Position numbers and translations under genes: made by a program. Positions 5,995 to 13,079 of a DNA stretch of 18,049 nucleotides are shown one piece after another. Source of the DNA: Chloroflexota bacterium (GTDB lineage: Bacteria > Chloroflexota > Limnocylindria > QHBO01); assembly GCA_031177555.1 (NCBI GenBank), contig JAPSGM010000009.1, forward strand, positions 1 through 18,049. Direction: 5' to 3'. Positions within the stretch are counted from its first letter, which is position 1; the number at the start of each line of letters is the position of its first letter. The notes beneath the pieces are model-generated. The model was not told where the DNA came from. It saw only the letters and a program-made list of their open reading frames with translations, and ran no database searches.

Positions 5995-7950
5995 CTAGCC
6001 GCGCTTGAGGGAGCGCCGGCGCTCCTGGTAGGTGGGCACGCTCTTGATCGGCGGCCGCAGCTCGTCGCCAATCTCCCGCACCTCGAGGCTGAATCGGCCC
6101 TGCTCCTGGACGATCTGCTTCATGCCGCGCCCCATCTCGGTCAGCAGCTCGATCCGGTGTCGCTCCTCCAGCTTGCGCATGGCGGCCTGCAGGATGGTGT
6201 AGGACATCTGCGACAGGTTGCCGAGCGGTTGGTTGCGATGGATGCGGCGCTCCAGGTCCACCTGCCCGATGGCGGAGAGGCCCACCGCGTCGAGGATGTC
6301 GATCAGGAGCCCGGTCTCCACCGCGTAGCCGGTGAAGAACGGCACCGACTCCAGCAGGCTGCGCCGCCCGGCGTACTCGCCGGACAGCGGCTGGATGATC
6401 CCCGACAGCTCCGGGAAGAACAGGTTCAGGAAGGGCCGCGCCATCAGCTCGGTGACGCGCCCGCCGCCCTCGCTGACGAGCTTGTCGCCCTCCTTGATCG
6501 GGCGCTTGTAGAAGCCCTTGACGTACTGGATCCGCGGCTCGCGCAGCAACGGACCGATGAGCCCGGACACGAAGCGCGGCTGGATGTTGCGGATGTCGGT
6601 GTCGATCCAGGCCACGATGTCGCCGTCCAGCACGTGCAGGCTCTTCCACAGCGCTTCGCCCTTGCCCACGAAGCTGCCCAGCTCGGGCAGGATCTTGCTG
6701 TGCCCATGGACCGGCACGCCCAGGTCCGCGGCGATCTCCGCCGTCCGGTCGGTGGAGTCCGAGTCGATCACGACGATCTGGTCGAGCAGCGGGTATCGGT
6801 CCATCAGCGCGCTCTTCACGCGGCGGATGACGAGGCCGATCGTCTTCTCCTCGTTGAGCGCCGGCAGGCCCAGGCTGACGGTCAACCCCCGCTTCTCCTT
6901 GAGCTCCACCAGGCGGCGGACGTCGCTGAACTCCGAGGCGTGGAACGTGTTCTCGGCGAACCACTTGTCCACCACCGTCGGCAGCGAGCGGCTCTGCTCG
7001 ACGTAGGCGTCGGCCGCGGCCAGCGTCCCCTCCGCGGCCCGCAGCTGGTCGAACGTGGCCATGCCCAGGCGCTGCTCGGTCTTGACCACGATCACCGTCG
7101 GCCTGGCGCGCGACGCCACGGCGTCGGCCACCGTGCCGAACAGGTAGCGCCCGTCCGGCGCCGCGTTCGACGGATGCGCCGACGCGCCCATCAGCACCAG
7201 GTCGTGCTTGGCGGACTCCTTGATGATGGCGGTCCGGACCGATGTCGACTCGATCAGGAGCCCCTTCGTCTTGCGTCCGCCGCCGGTTTCGGCCACGAAG
7301 CGCTCGAGCGCCTCCTGCTCCCGGTGGCGGGCCCCCTCGCCGATCCCCTTCGGCACGATGTGCATCACCACCACCTGTGCGCCGAAGCGGCGGCCCAGGT
7401 CGCGCGCCAGCCGCATGGCCAGCTCCGCGTGGGGGCCGCCGCGCACCGGGACCAGGATGGACTTGACGTTCTCCACGCCGCGCTGCTTCACCACCGCGAT
7501 GTCCGACGGCGACTCGCGCACCACCGCGTCGATCGTCGGCGAGAAGACGGCGGGCCCCGCGGGACGGCGCCCCTCGGCCTCGGCCCTCGCCGCGGCGGCC
7601 GGGGACGGCGGCCCGCCCCAGCCGAAGATGACGAGGTCGGTGTCCTCCTCCCCGACGGCCTCGATGACGCCGTCGGCGGCGCGGCGACCGATGCGGACCA
7701 TGGTCCTGATCTCGACGCCCTCCTCGTCGCCGAAGTCCAAAACCCGCTGCAGCAGGCGTCGCGAGGTGCGGGCCTGGGTGGCGCCCTCCGACAGGGAGAC
7801 GCCCTCCGGCACCTCGACGATGCCGAGCGCGGTGATCTCCGTCGGCCGGCCGTTGCTGATGCCCGCCCCGATGCGCACCAGGTCGCGCGCGGTGCGCGGG
7901 TTGGCGAGCGGCAGGAGGATGCGGTACGGGGTCCGGCGGCGCGGCGGCAT
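5995..7950 (-). CDS. gpgS: Universal stress protein - glucosyl-3-phosphoglycerate synthase fusion
   Basis: The 651-residue protein has three parts. Two USP-like domains span about residues 8-155 and 162-290. A GT81-type glycosyltransferase spans about 328-651. GpgS signatures are LPALNEEKT (363-370), the metal-binding DSD at 396-398 in VVIDSDSTDRT, GKGEALWKSL (429-438), WIDTDIRNIQPRFV (448-461), GGGRVTELMARP (495-506), IIQPLSGEYAGRR and RIHRNQPL near 571. GpgS transfers glucose from an NDP-glucose to 3-phosphoglycerate, the first step to glucosylglycerate. The USP nucleotide loops (G-x2-G-x9-G-S/T) are imperfect: the second reads GASA...FGT, and the first is interrupted by an Ala/Arg-rich insert. 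The ATG overlaps the stop of the upstream glycosyltransferase (ATGA). The enzyme half is confident, and a regulatory role for the USP half is inference. Confidence 0.92.
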   Translation of the reverse strand: MPPRRRTPYRILLPLANPRTARDLVRIGAGISNGRPTEITALGIVEVPEGVSLSEGATQARTSRRLLQRVLDFGDEEGVEIRTMVRIGRRAADGVIEAVGEEDTDLVIFGWGGPPSPAAAARAEAEGRRPAGPAVFSPTIDAVVRESPSDIAVVKQRGVENVKSILVPVRGGPHAELAMRLARDLGRRFGAQVVVMHIVPKGIGEGARHREQEALERFVAETGGGRKTKGLLIESTSVRTAIIKESAKHDLVLMGASAHPSNAAPDGRYLFGTVADAVASRARPTVIVVKTEQRLGMATFDQLRAAEGTLAAADAYVEQSRSLPTVVDKWFAENTFHASEFSDVRRLVELKEKRGLTVSLGLPALNEEKTIGLVIRRVKSALMDRYPLLDQIVVIDSDSTDRTAEIAADLGVPVHGHSKILPELGSFVGKGEALWKSLHVLDGDIVAWIDTDIRNIQPRFVSGLIGPLLREPRIQYVKGFYKRPIKEGDKLVSEGGGRVTELMARPFLNLFFPELSGIIQPLSGEYAGRRSLLESVPFFTGYAVETGLLIDILDAVGLSAIGQVDLERRIHRNQPLGNLSQMSYTILQAAMRKLEERHRIELLTEMGRGMKQIVQEQGRFSLEVREIGDELRPPIKSVPTYQERRRSLKRG

Positions 7951-9272
7951 CAGCGCTCCTGGGCGCTGCGGAGCTCGCGCCAGCGGGCCACCAGGTACGG
8001 CTTCAGCTCCTCGAACTCGCGGGCCTGCGCGACTATCACCCGCTCGGCCTGGTCGGTCGTCATCTCCAGGGTCTCGCCGATGAAGCCGGCGGTGCGCCCG
8101 AAGTACAGCGGCGTCAGCGCGGCCAGCAGCTCGTCGCGGTCGGCCGCGGGCCGATGGAAGGCGACCATGGTGTCGTACAGGCAGCGCACCCACAGCTCCG
8201 ACGGGAAGTGGAACTGCGCCGGGTCCTCGGGCACCTCCAGGGCGGAGATGCGCTCGAGCTGCTCGGGAGCCAGCATCCGCTCCCAGGCGCTGCGCTGGGC
8301 CAGCCGCGCGGTCTCGAAGTTGTCGACCAGCTTGGCGTGGTTCACCTCGATCGTCTCCGGCGCGATGACGCGCTCGAAGCCGTACTCGGGAATGGCGTGC
8401 GAGCCGCGCACGCGGAGCCATCGGTCCTCGTAGTGGGCGGACAGCGAGAACAGGGTGCCGACCACCTGCCGGAACATCGGGCCCAGGTCGGAGGCGGGAT
8501 CCTTGGCGTCGTGGATCTTGGCGCCCAGGCGTGTCTGGCAGACCGCGAAGCCCTCGTTGATCGCGCTGTGCGTCATCCAGACGTCGATCCCGAAGCGCGC
8601 CGTCAGCTCGTCGAAGGTCTCCAGCTCCAGGTAGCGCTGCACCAGGTCGCCGCTGACCGCGAACTCACCGCCGATGGGCTGGCGGATGCGGGCGCCGTAC
8701 AGCGCCCGGGTGAGCGGGTAGGCGATGTTGTTGGTGATGGTGCCGTCGTACTTGTAGCGGGCATAGAGCGGCGCGACGAAGTCGTAGCCACCCTTCAGGA
8801 TCGGGCCGGCCAGCAGCTCGATCCATTCCGGCACGATGCTGCGCAGGTCGGAGTCGACCATGACGAAGGCCTTGACCTTCAGCTCCCGCGCGACCTCGAA
8901 CAGGGCGCGCACCGCGGTGCCCTTGCCGCTCGTGCCCTGGTAGGTGAAGCTCACCCGCTGCAGCTTGTGGCGCGGGCTGACCAGGATGATCTTCTCGATG
9001 TACTCCGGGCTCTCGGTGCTGACCGCCACCCGCGGCGTGTCGTCCGGGGAGCCGCCGTCGGAGTTCACCAGGACCGGCTTGAGGTCCGGGAAGTACTGGA
9101 CCATGCCGGCCTGCGCCGCCCTCACCACGTAGCCGATGGTCTCCGCGTTGCCGAAGCTGGGGATTCCCACCATCAGGTCGGCGCTGCCGACCCGGCGGAC
9201 CTCGGCCAGGCCCGTCTCGTCGAGTGCCGACGCCGGCGGTGCGGCTGGATTGGACGTGGACGTGGACGTCAG
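7950..9272 (-). CDS. GT2-type glycosyltransferase, probable CTG start
   Basis: The 440-residue cytosolic protein has a GT-A fold. It carries VGIPSFGNAETIGYVVRA at the nucleotide-sugar entry strand, NSDGGSPDDT near residue 71, a metal-binding DSD at 140-142, IRQPIGGEFA near 196-205 and GIDVWMTHSAINEGF near 228-242. It resembles uncharacterised family 2 transferases and, more distantly, GpgS. No canonical start lies between the upstream AGGAGG and the ATG at 9173, which would cut away the region just before the first fold strand. CTG at 9272 sits six bases after a perfect AGGAGG, so I place the start there. The ATG at 9173 is the fallback and would give 407 residues. It ends overlapping the GpgS fusion gene, suggesting a joint role in making a glycerate-based glycoside. 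Donor and acceptor are unknown. Confidence 0.85.
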   Translation of the reverse strand: MTSTSTSNPAAPPASALDETGLAEVRRVGSADLMVGIPSFGNAETIGYVVRAAQAGMVQYFPDLKPVLVNSDGGSPDDTPRVAVSTESPEYIEKIILVSPRHKLQRVSFTYQGTSGKGTAVRALFEVARELKVKAFVMVDSDLRSIVPEWIELLAGPILKGGYDFVAPLYARYKYDGTITNNIAYPLTRALYGARIRQPIGGEFAVSGDLVQRYLELETFDELTARFGIDVWMTHSAINEGFAVCQTRLGAKIHDAKDPASDLGPMFRQVVGTLFSLSAHYEDRWLRVRGSHAIPEYGFERVIAPETIEVNHAKLVDNFETARLAQRSAWERMLAPEQLERISALEVPEDPAQFHFPSELWVRCLYDTMVAFHRPAADRDELLAALTPLYFGRTAGFIGETLEMTTDQAERVIVAQAREFEELKPYLVARWRELRSAQER

Positions 9273-9278
9273 GTCGGG

Positions 9279-9284
9279 CCTCCT
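9279..9284 (-). promoter_or_regulatory. AGGAGG ribosome-binding site ahead of a CTG codon
   Basis: A perfect AGGAGG on the minus strand is followed by six bases (CCCGAC) and then CTG in frame with the GT2 gene. The in-frame ATG at 9173 has no purine-rich site at usable distance. This placement is the main argument for the unusual start. Confidence 0.6.
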
Positions 9285-9397
9285 GCGGCGCTCGCTGCGT
9301 GCTGATCCAGCGCTCGGCTCGGGGAAAGAAGGGTAGCACGCGGGGAGCGAGAGGCCGTTCGAGTGCGGGTGGGTGGACGATTTCCGCCCCTGTCCGG

Positions 9398-9478
9398 GTT
9401 CAGCCAGCCCGCGGCTGACCCGACCGAGGACCGGCCCTGACCCAGGCTCCCTGGCCAGTTCAGCCAGCCCGCGGCTGA
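9398..9478. repeat. Pair of 21-bp hairpin repeats, 60-bp period (REP-like)
   Basis: Identical 21-base copies lie at 9398-9418 and 9458-9478. Each contains the inverted repeat TTCAGCC-N7-GGCTGA; the second copy extends it to a perfect 7-bp stem TTCAGCC/GGCTGAA. They lie in the gap of about 240 bases between the ligase-like gene stop and the GT2 start, both on the minus strand. They could act as transcript-end hairpins or be remnants of a dispersed palindromic repeat family. No T-run follows either copy, so a classic intrinsic terminator is not supported. Confidence 0.8.
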
Positions 9479-9512
9479 AACTTCAACGCCGCGCGCTCGT
9501 TGATCCCGGCGC

Positions 9513-10214
9513 TTACTGCCCCGGTCCCTCGTCGTGGATGCGCGCCACCTTCTTCGGCCGCGCGCCGACCAGGCGGCCCATGGCGGACGGGCCGCGCCGC
9601 TCCTCGGTGGAGACCTCCAGCCAGTCGTCGGCCATCTCGCCGGGGTGGTAGCGCGAGTTGACGTGCTTGGCCACGTAGTGGGTGAAGCCGTTGGCGCGCC
9701 ACGCGTGCAGCCAGCTGCTGACCGGGTTGCGCACCGCGGGGCTGATGCGGACCCGCACGTCCTCGGCCACGACCGCGGTGAGCAGCCGGCGGCGCTCGAG
9801 GTACGGCACGTCGTGCAGGGCCTGGCCGTCCAGCTCCACGAGGTCGATGGCCACGTAGGCGCGCCGCGGCTCCATCTCCAGGGGATCCGGCAGCTCCTCC
9901 TCCAGCCCCTCCTCGGCGATGGCTTCGGCGAGGTGCCGCGCGGAGCTGCCTTCGCCAAGGAAGGGCATGCTGGTCCAAACCCCGTCGAGGAGGGCGTCGT
10001 CGGCGTCGATCGCCGGCGCCAGCACCTCCTCGGCCTCGGCGAACTCAACACCCGCCGGCTCCCCGAGCTCATCGGTGAGCGTCACGGCTCCGGCGTGGAG
10101 GCGGGCCATGAGCCGATCGCCGCGCCAGGCAGGCTCGAACAGCCACTCCACGCTGGTGATGACGGCGTCGGAGGGGGTCGTGAGCTGCGGGAGGGGGGAT
10201 CGGTCCTCGCTCAT
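9513..10214 (-). CDS. ATP-dependent DNA ligase-like domain lacking catalytic residues
   Basis: The 233-residue protein follows the order of the adenylation domain of LigD-type ATP ligases. FEPAWRGDRLMARL (26-39) aligns with motif I (EPKWDGxR). LLDGVW (75-80) aligns with motif III, VAIDLVELDG (121-130) with motif IIIa and LERRRLL (139-145) with the helix after it. GFTHYVAKHVNSRYHPGE (176-193) aligns with motif IV (EGVVAK...SPYRPG), and DDWLEV with motif V (WLKxK). The nucleotidyl-accepting lysine of motif I is A29, its Asp is R31, the motif IV Glu is not conserved and the motif V lysine is lost. The protein therefore should not ligate DNA. A nucleotide- or nucleic-acid-binding role is possible. 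The flanking gaps are long, so it is probably a single-gene transcript. Confidence 0.75.
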   Translation of the reverse strand: MSEDRSPLPQLTTPSDAVITSVEWLFEPAWRGDRLMARLHAGAVTLTDELGEPAGVEFAEAEEVLAPAIDADDALLDGVWTSMPFLGEGSSARHLAEAIAEEGLEEELPDPLEMEPRRAYVAIDLVELDGQALHDVPYLERRRLLTAVVAEDVRVRISPAVRNPVSSWLHAWRANGFTHYVAKHVNSRYHPGEMADDWLEVSTEERRGPSAMGRLVGARPKKVARIHDEGPGQ

Positions 10215-10514
10215 GCCCTCGCCTACGTTACCTGCGCACCGGGGCGCGCGTTCATCCGAGGCCGCCGGCGCACTGACCGTTGGATCGGCGCGGGGCGGCG
10301 CACCGGCGCTGGGCAGCGAGGCCTGGAGGCCGGACTTGCGAGATGTGAATGGTGGTCACGTTACGTCGGTCAGGAGCCATCGGACGTGGCTGCTGCGGGG
10401 CGCGTCGAGCGTGGAGGAAGCCGCAAGCGCCGGTTCCGTGCCGCCCGAGTCACATAACGCGATCCTCATTCACATAACGCAAGTCGGAGAGGCGCTACGT
10501 CAAAAATGTGACCT
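10215..10514. other. Intergenic region between helicase stop and ligase-like gene start
   Basis: Across 300 bases I see no protein-like frame with a ribosome-binding site. The stretch probably contains the promoter of the ligase-like gene. It holds two exact 11-base direct repeats (listed separately) and a related copy TCACGTTACGT at 10356-10366 (8 of 11 matches). Confidence 0.7.
10450..10480. promoter_or_regulatory. Two direct repeats TCACATAACGC, 20-bp period (candidate operator)
   Basis: The 11-mer TCACATAACGC occurs at 10450-10460 and 10470-10480. The 20-base period equals two helical turns, the usual arrangement for direct-repeat sites bound by response regulators of the OmpR/PhoP type. 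The sites lie 35 bases beyond the helicase stop and about 235 bases upstream of the ligase-like start. The regulator is not identified. Confidence 0.5.
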
Positions 10515-10522
10515 TCAAGGTC
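10497..10522 (-). terminator. Weak hairpin plus T-run at the end of the helicase gene
   Basis: On the minus strand the palindrome GACCTT-G-AAGGTC (10510-10522) overlaps the helicase TGA. It is followed by ACATTTTTG, a run of five T. The realistic stem is only about four GC-rich pairs with a five-base loop, so termination would be weak. Confidence 0.3.
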
Positions 10523-11807
10523 GGCCGGACCGGTGCTCAGGCGGGGCGTAGATGTCCAGCTGGCCCTCCTCGACCTCGGCCCCAACCTCGCCCCGGATCT
10601 GCTCCCAGGCGTCCAGGTCCCACTCGCCGACGAAGGTGATGGCGGTGCCCTCCTTGCCGGCCCTGGCGGTGCGACCGACGCGGTGGACGTAGGTGTCGGC
10701 ATCCTCGGGGATGTCATAGGACAGCACGAAGGGCAGGTCGGTGATGTCCAGGCCGCGGCTGGCGACGTTGGTGGCGACCAGGAACCGGATCTTGCCGGAC
10801 TTGAAGTCGGCCAGGGTCCGGGTCCGGTCGCGCTGGCTCATGCCGCCGTGCAGCGCCGCCACGTTCTGGCCGCGCCGCTTCAGCGTGAGCGCCAGCCGGT
10901 CGACGCCGATCTGGGTGTGGCGGAAGACGAGCAGCCGGTCGGTCTTGAACTGGTCGGTGAGCTCCAGCAGGGCGCGCGCCTTGTCCTGCTCGGCCACGAA
11001 GTACACCACCTGGCGCACGGTCTCGACGGTCCGCATCTCCGGCCTGACGGCGATGTGCTCGGCGCCTCGGTCCATGAACCGGTCGCAGATGCGCAGGATG
11101 GCGTACGGCATGGTCGCGCTGAAGAGGGCCGTCTGCCGGTCGCGCGGGCAGCGGGACAGGATGGTCTCGACGTCCACGATGAAGCCCATGTCCAGCATCC
11201 GGTCGGCCTCGTCCAGGATGACGGTGTGCACCCGATCGAGGCGCAGCTCGCCGCGCCGGATGAGGTCCAGGACACGGCCGGGCGTGCCGACCACCACCGG
11301 GACGCCGCGCTTCAGGGCGCTGATCTGGCGGTCCATGCTGGAGCCGCCGTAGATCGCCACCGCCTCCACGTTGCGGAAGGCACCGATGCGACGGACCTCC
11401 TCGGTGACCTGCACGCACAGCTCCCGGGTCGGCGTCAGGACCAGCGCCTGGACGTGGCGCGCGGCGGGGTCGACCTTCTCCACCAGCGGAATGCCGAAGG
11501 CCGCGGTCTTGCCGGTTCCCGTCTGCGCCTGCCCGATGAGGTCCCTCCCGGCCCGCAGGGGACCGATGGAGCGGGCCTGCACCTCGGTCGGCCGCACGAA
11601 GCCCATCTTCTCGATGGCGCGCGCGATGGTGGGTGGCAGCTCGATGTCGCCGAAGCGGTACGCCTTCTGGGCGGCCAGCACCGCGGCGAGCAGCGGGGAA
11701 TCGGCCTCAGGGGAGTGGTCGGTGGCGGCCGCCGACGCGGGCTGCGCGTCGCGGCGCGGGGCTCGGGGCAGCCGGCGTCGGGCCGGGCGCCGGTCAATCT
11801 CTGGCAA
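10515..11807 (-). CDS. DEAD-box ATP-dependent RNA helicase
   Basis: The 430-residue protein has all helicase motifs in order. They are F52 with the Q motif PTEVQ (73-77), Walker A AQTGTGKT (94-101), Ia PTREL (126-130), Ib TPGR (175-178), II DEAD (199-202) and III SAT (230-232). They continue with IV LLVFRHT (292-298), V VATNVASRGLDI (344-355) and VI HRVGRTARAG (375-384). It unwinds short RNA duplexes using ATP and should act in ribosome assembly or mRNA decay. It has a basic/Ala-rich N-terminal tail of about 40 residues and almost no C-terminal extension, so it is a minimal RhlE/CshA-like form. The start is TTG at 11807 with GGAG six bases upstream. It is divergent from the ZIP gene, 88 bases away, and shares its control region. 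Confidence 0.95.
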   Translation of the reverse strand: MPEIDRRPARRRLPRAPRRDAQPASAAATDHSPEADSPLLAAVLAAQKAYRFGDIELPPTIARAIEKMGFVRPTEVQARSIGPLRAGRDLIGQAQTGTGKTAAFGIPLVEKVDPAARHVQALVLTPTRELCVQVTEEVRRIGAFRNVEAVAIYGGSSMDRQISALKRGVPVVVGTPGRVLDLIRRGELRLDRVHTVILDEADRMLDMGFIVDVETILSRCPRDRQTALFSATMPYAILRICDRFMDRGAEHIAVRPEMRTVETVRQVVYFVAEQDKARALLELTDQFKTDRLLVFRHTQIGVDRLALTLKRRGQNVAALHGGMSQRDRTRTLADFKSGKIRFLVATNVASRGLDITDLPFVLSYDIPEDADTYVHRVGRTARAGKEGTAITFVGEWDLDAWEQIRGEVGAEVEEGQLDIYAPPEHRSGRP

Positions 11808-11895
11808 ACAGCGCTCCGTTCTTCAGAGCGGATCGTATCATGCCGCGCTGCCTTGACAGCGATATGATACTCAGTCTCACCTAGAAGGAGGCCCG
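11808..11895. promoter_or_regulatory. Divergent control region with GTATCAT...ATGATAC inverted repeat
   Basis: Half-sites GTATCAT (11835-11841) and ATGATAC (11864-11870) form a perfect 7-bp inverted repeat with a 22-base spacer, between the helicase and ZIP/Fur genes. The local sequence is AT-richer than its surroundings. On the minus strand CTGTCA-16-TACGAT, with TG before the -10, is a plausible helicase promoter. On the plus strand TATCAT or TATGAT could be the ZIP -10. Both overlap the half-sites. ATGATA resembles Fur-box half-sites, so the neighbouring Fur-family protein is the natural candidate binder. This is inferred from position and motif. Confidence 0.45.
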
Positions 11896-12648
11896 ATGCA
11901 GCTCACCGCCGTGCTCGTATCGGTCGGCGCGCTACTGTCCGCGCTGGCCGGGGGCCTCGTTGCCATGCGCGCCTCGACGTCCATCGGGCTGGTGATCGCG
12001 GTGGGTGCCGGCATCCGCATCGGCGCCGCCTTCTTCGACCTCATGCCCGAGTCGGTCGAGCACATGGGGTCGCTGGACAGCGCGATGTTCCTGAGCGCTG
12101 TCGGGTTCCTGGCCTTCTACGCCATCGAGAAGATGACCACGCTGCACGTCGGCCATGAGACGGCCACCGAGATCGACCATGGCGAGGCGGCGCACCGGCA
12201 CATCGGCCTCATCGGCGCGACGGGAATGAGTTTGCACTCCTTCCTGGACGGCGTGGCGCTGGCCGCCGGCCTGGTGATCGGCGGCGGGCTGGGGCTGGTC
12301 ATCGCCGTGGTGGTGGTGGTCCACCGCTTCAGCGACGGCATCGGCATCGTGGGATTCATGCTCGCCAGCCGGACGCCGCTGCGCGAGACGGCCTGGTGGG
12401 TCGGCATCGTGGCGATCGCCCCTGTGCTCGGCGTGTTCCTGGGCATCCTGGTCCCGATCCCGGAGCAGGTGCTGGGCGGCATGCTGGCCGTGTTCGCCGG
12501 GTTCTTCCTCTACATCGGCGCCGCCGAGCTCCTGCCGGAAGCGCACCGGGCGGACCGCTCGCGCTGGCTGGTGATCGCGACGCTGGCCGGGGTGGGGGCG
12601 ATCTACGCCTTCTCGGTGTGGGCCGGCGCGGTGGGAGCGCACGGATGA
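11896..12648 (+). CDS. ZIP-family divalent metal transporter
   Basis: The 250-residue protein has about seven or eight membrane helices and a His-rich cytoplasmic loop (residues 84-102, with H84, H87, H95, H100 and H102) typical of ZIP carriers. The metal-binding helices are visible: HSFLDGVALA at 114-123 (helix IV) and HRFSDGIG at 143-150 (helix V). The second differs from the common HNxPEG pattern, with Arg and Asp in place of Asn and Glu, so metal preference may differ from Zn. The protein should import Zn, Fe or Mn into the cytosol. A strong AAGGAGG lies four bases before the ATG. The stop overlaps the Fur-family ATG (ATGA), so transporter and regulator form an operon. Confidence 0.92.
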   Translation: MQLTAVLVSVGALLSALAGGLVAMRASTSIGLVIAVGAGIRIGAAFFDLMPESVEHMGSLDSAMFLSAVGFLAFYAIEKMTTLHVGHETATEIDHGEAAHRHIGLIGATGMSLHSFLDGVALAAGLVIGGGLGLVIAVVVVVHRFSDGIGIVGFMLASRTPLRETAWWVGIVAIAPVLGVFLGILVPIPEQVLGGMLAVFAGFFLYIGAAELLPEAHRADRSRWLVIATLAGVGAIYAFSVWAGAVGAHG

Positions 12649-13079
12649 GACGGCCCGGGGCGGCCGATCGCCTGCGCGCCGCGGGGGAGCGGGTCACGCC
12701 ACAGCGCCTGGCCGTGGCCGATGCGCTGGCGGCGTCGGGGCAGCCCCTCACCGCGGAGGAGCTGTTGCGGCGGCTGCGCGGCCGCCGGGCGGCGATCGGA
12801 CGGGCCACCGTCTTCCGCGCGCTGGAGGCGCTGGTCGGAGCCGGGGTGGCGCGGCGTCTCGAGCTCGAGGGCCACGGCTCCGCCTACGTCGCCTGTCCGG
12901 CCGAGCACCATCACCACCTGGCCTGCATGGAGTGCGGCCGCGTGCTGGAGATCGACGAGACCTACCTGCGCGGGATCGCCGAGCGGGTGGCGAGCGACAC
13001 CGGCTTCGTCATCGACGATGCCCGGGTCGATTTCTACGGGCGCTGCTCCGCCTGCGCGGCGGCGTCCCGGGCGTCCTAG
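12645..13079 (+). CDS. Fur-family metal-responsive repressor
   Basis: The 144-residue protein has an N-terminal winged helix (GERVTPQRLAVADAL, then AAIGRATVFRALEALVGAGVARRLEL, residues 14-75). A C-terminal dimerisation domain follows, with HHHHLACMECGRVLEID at 88-104. The Cys pairs C94/C97 and C134/C137 form the structural zinc site, and the His stretch should supply the regulatory metal site. Being the second gene after a ZIP importer, it is probably a Zur- or Mn/Fe-type repressor that shuts off uptake when metal is plentiful and also controls itself. Which metal it senses cannot be read from sequence. Start ATG 12645 overlaps the ZIP stop. The TAG stop overlaps the galE stop on the other strand. 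Confidence 0.93.
   Translation: MRRPGAADRLRAAGERVTPQRLAVADALAASGQPLTAEELLRRLRGRRAAIGRATVFRALEALVGAGVARRLELEGHGSAYVACPAEHHHHLACMECGRVLEIDETYLRGIAERVASDTGFVIDDARVDFYGRCSACAAASRAS

Noticed and set aside
8665..9339. Minus-strand frame with GTG start at 9339 as the true N-terminus of the GT2 gene
   Set aside because: It lies in a different frame from the conserved GT2 motifs and could only be joined by a frameshift. The AGGAGG-CTG option needs no error.
10343..10359. CRP/FNR-like site TGTGA...TCAC
   Set aside because: The spacer between GTGA and TCAC is seven bases, whereas the symmetric CRP site needs six, so the two half-sites would be out of register.
10450..10480. Repeats considered as a minimal CRISPR array
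   Set aside because: There are only two 11-base units with a nine-base gap and no cas genes, which does not fit CRISPR repeat or spacer lengths.
11853..11868. TTGACA followed by TATGAT as a promoter for the ZIP gene
   Set aside because: Only four bases separate the hexamers, far from the usual 16-18, so they cannot act together as -35 and -10.
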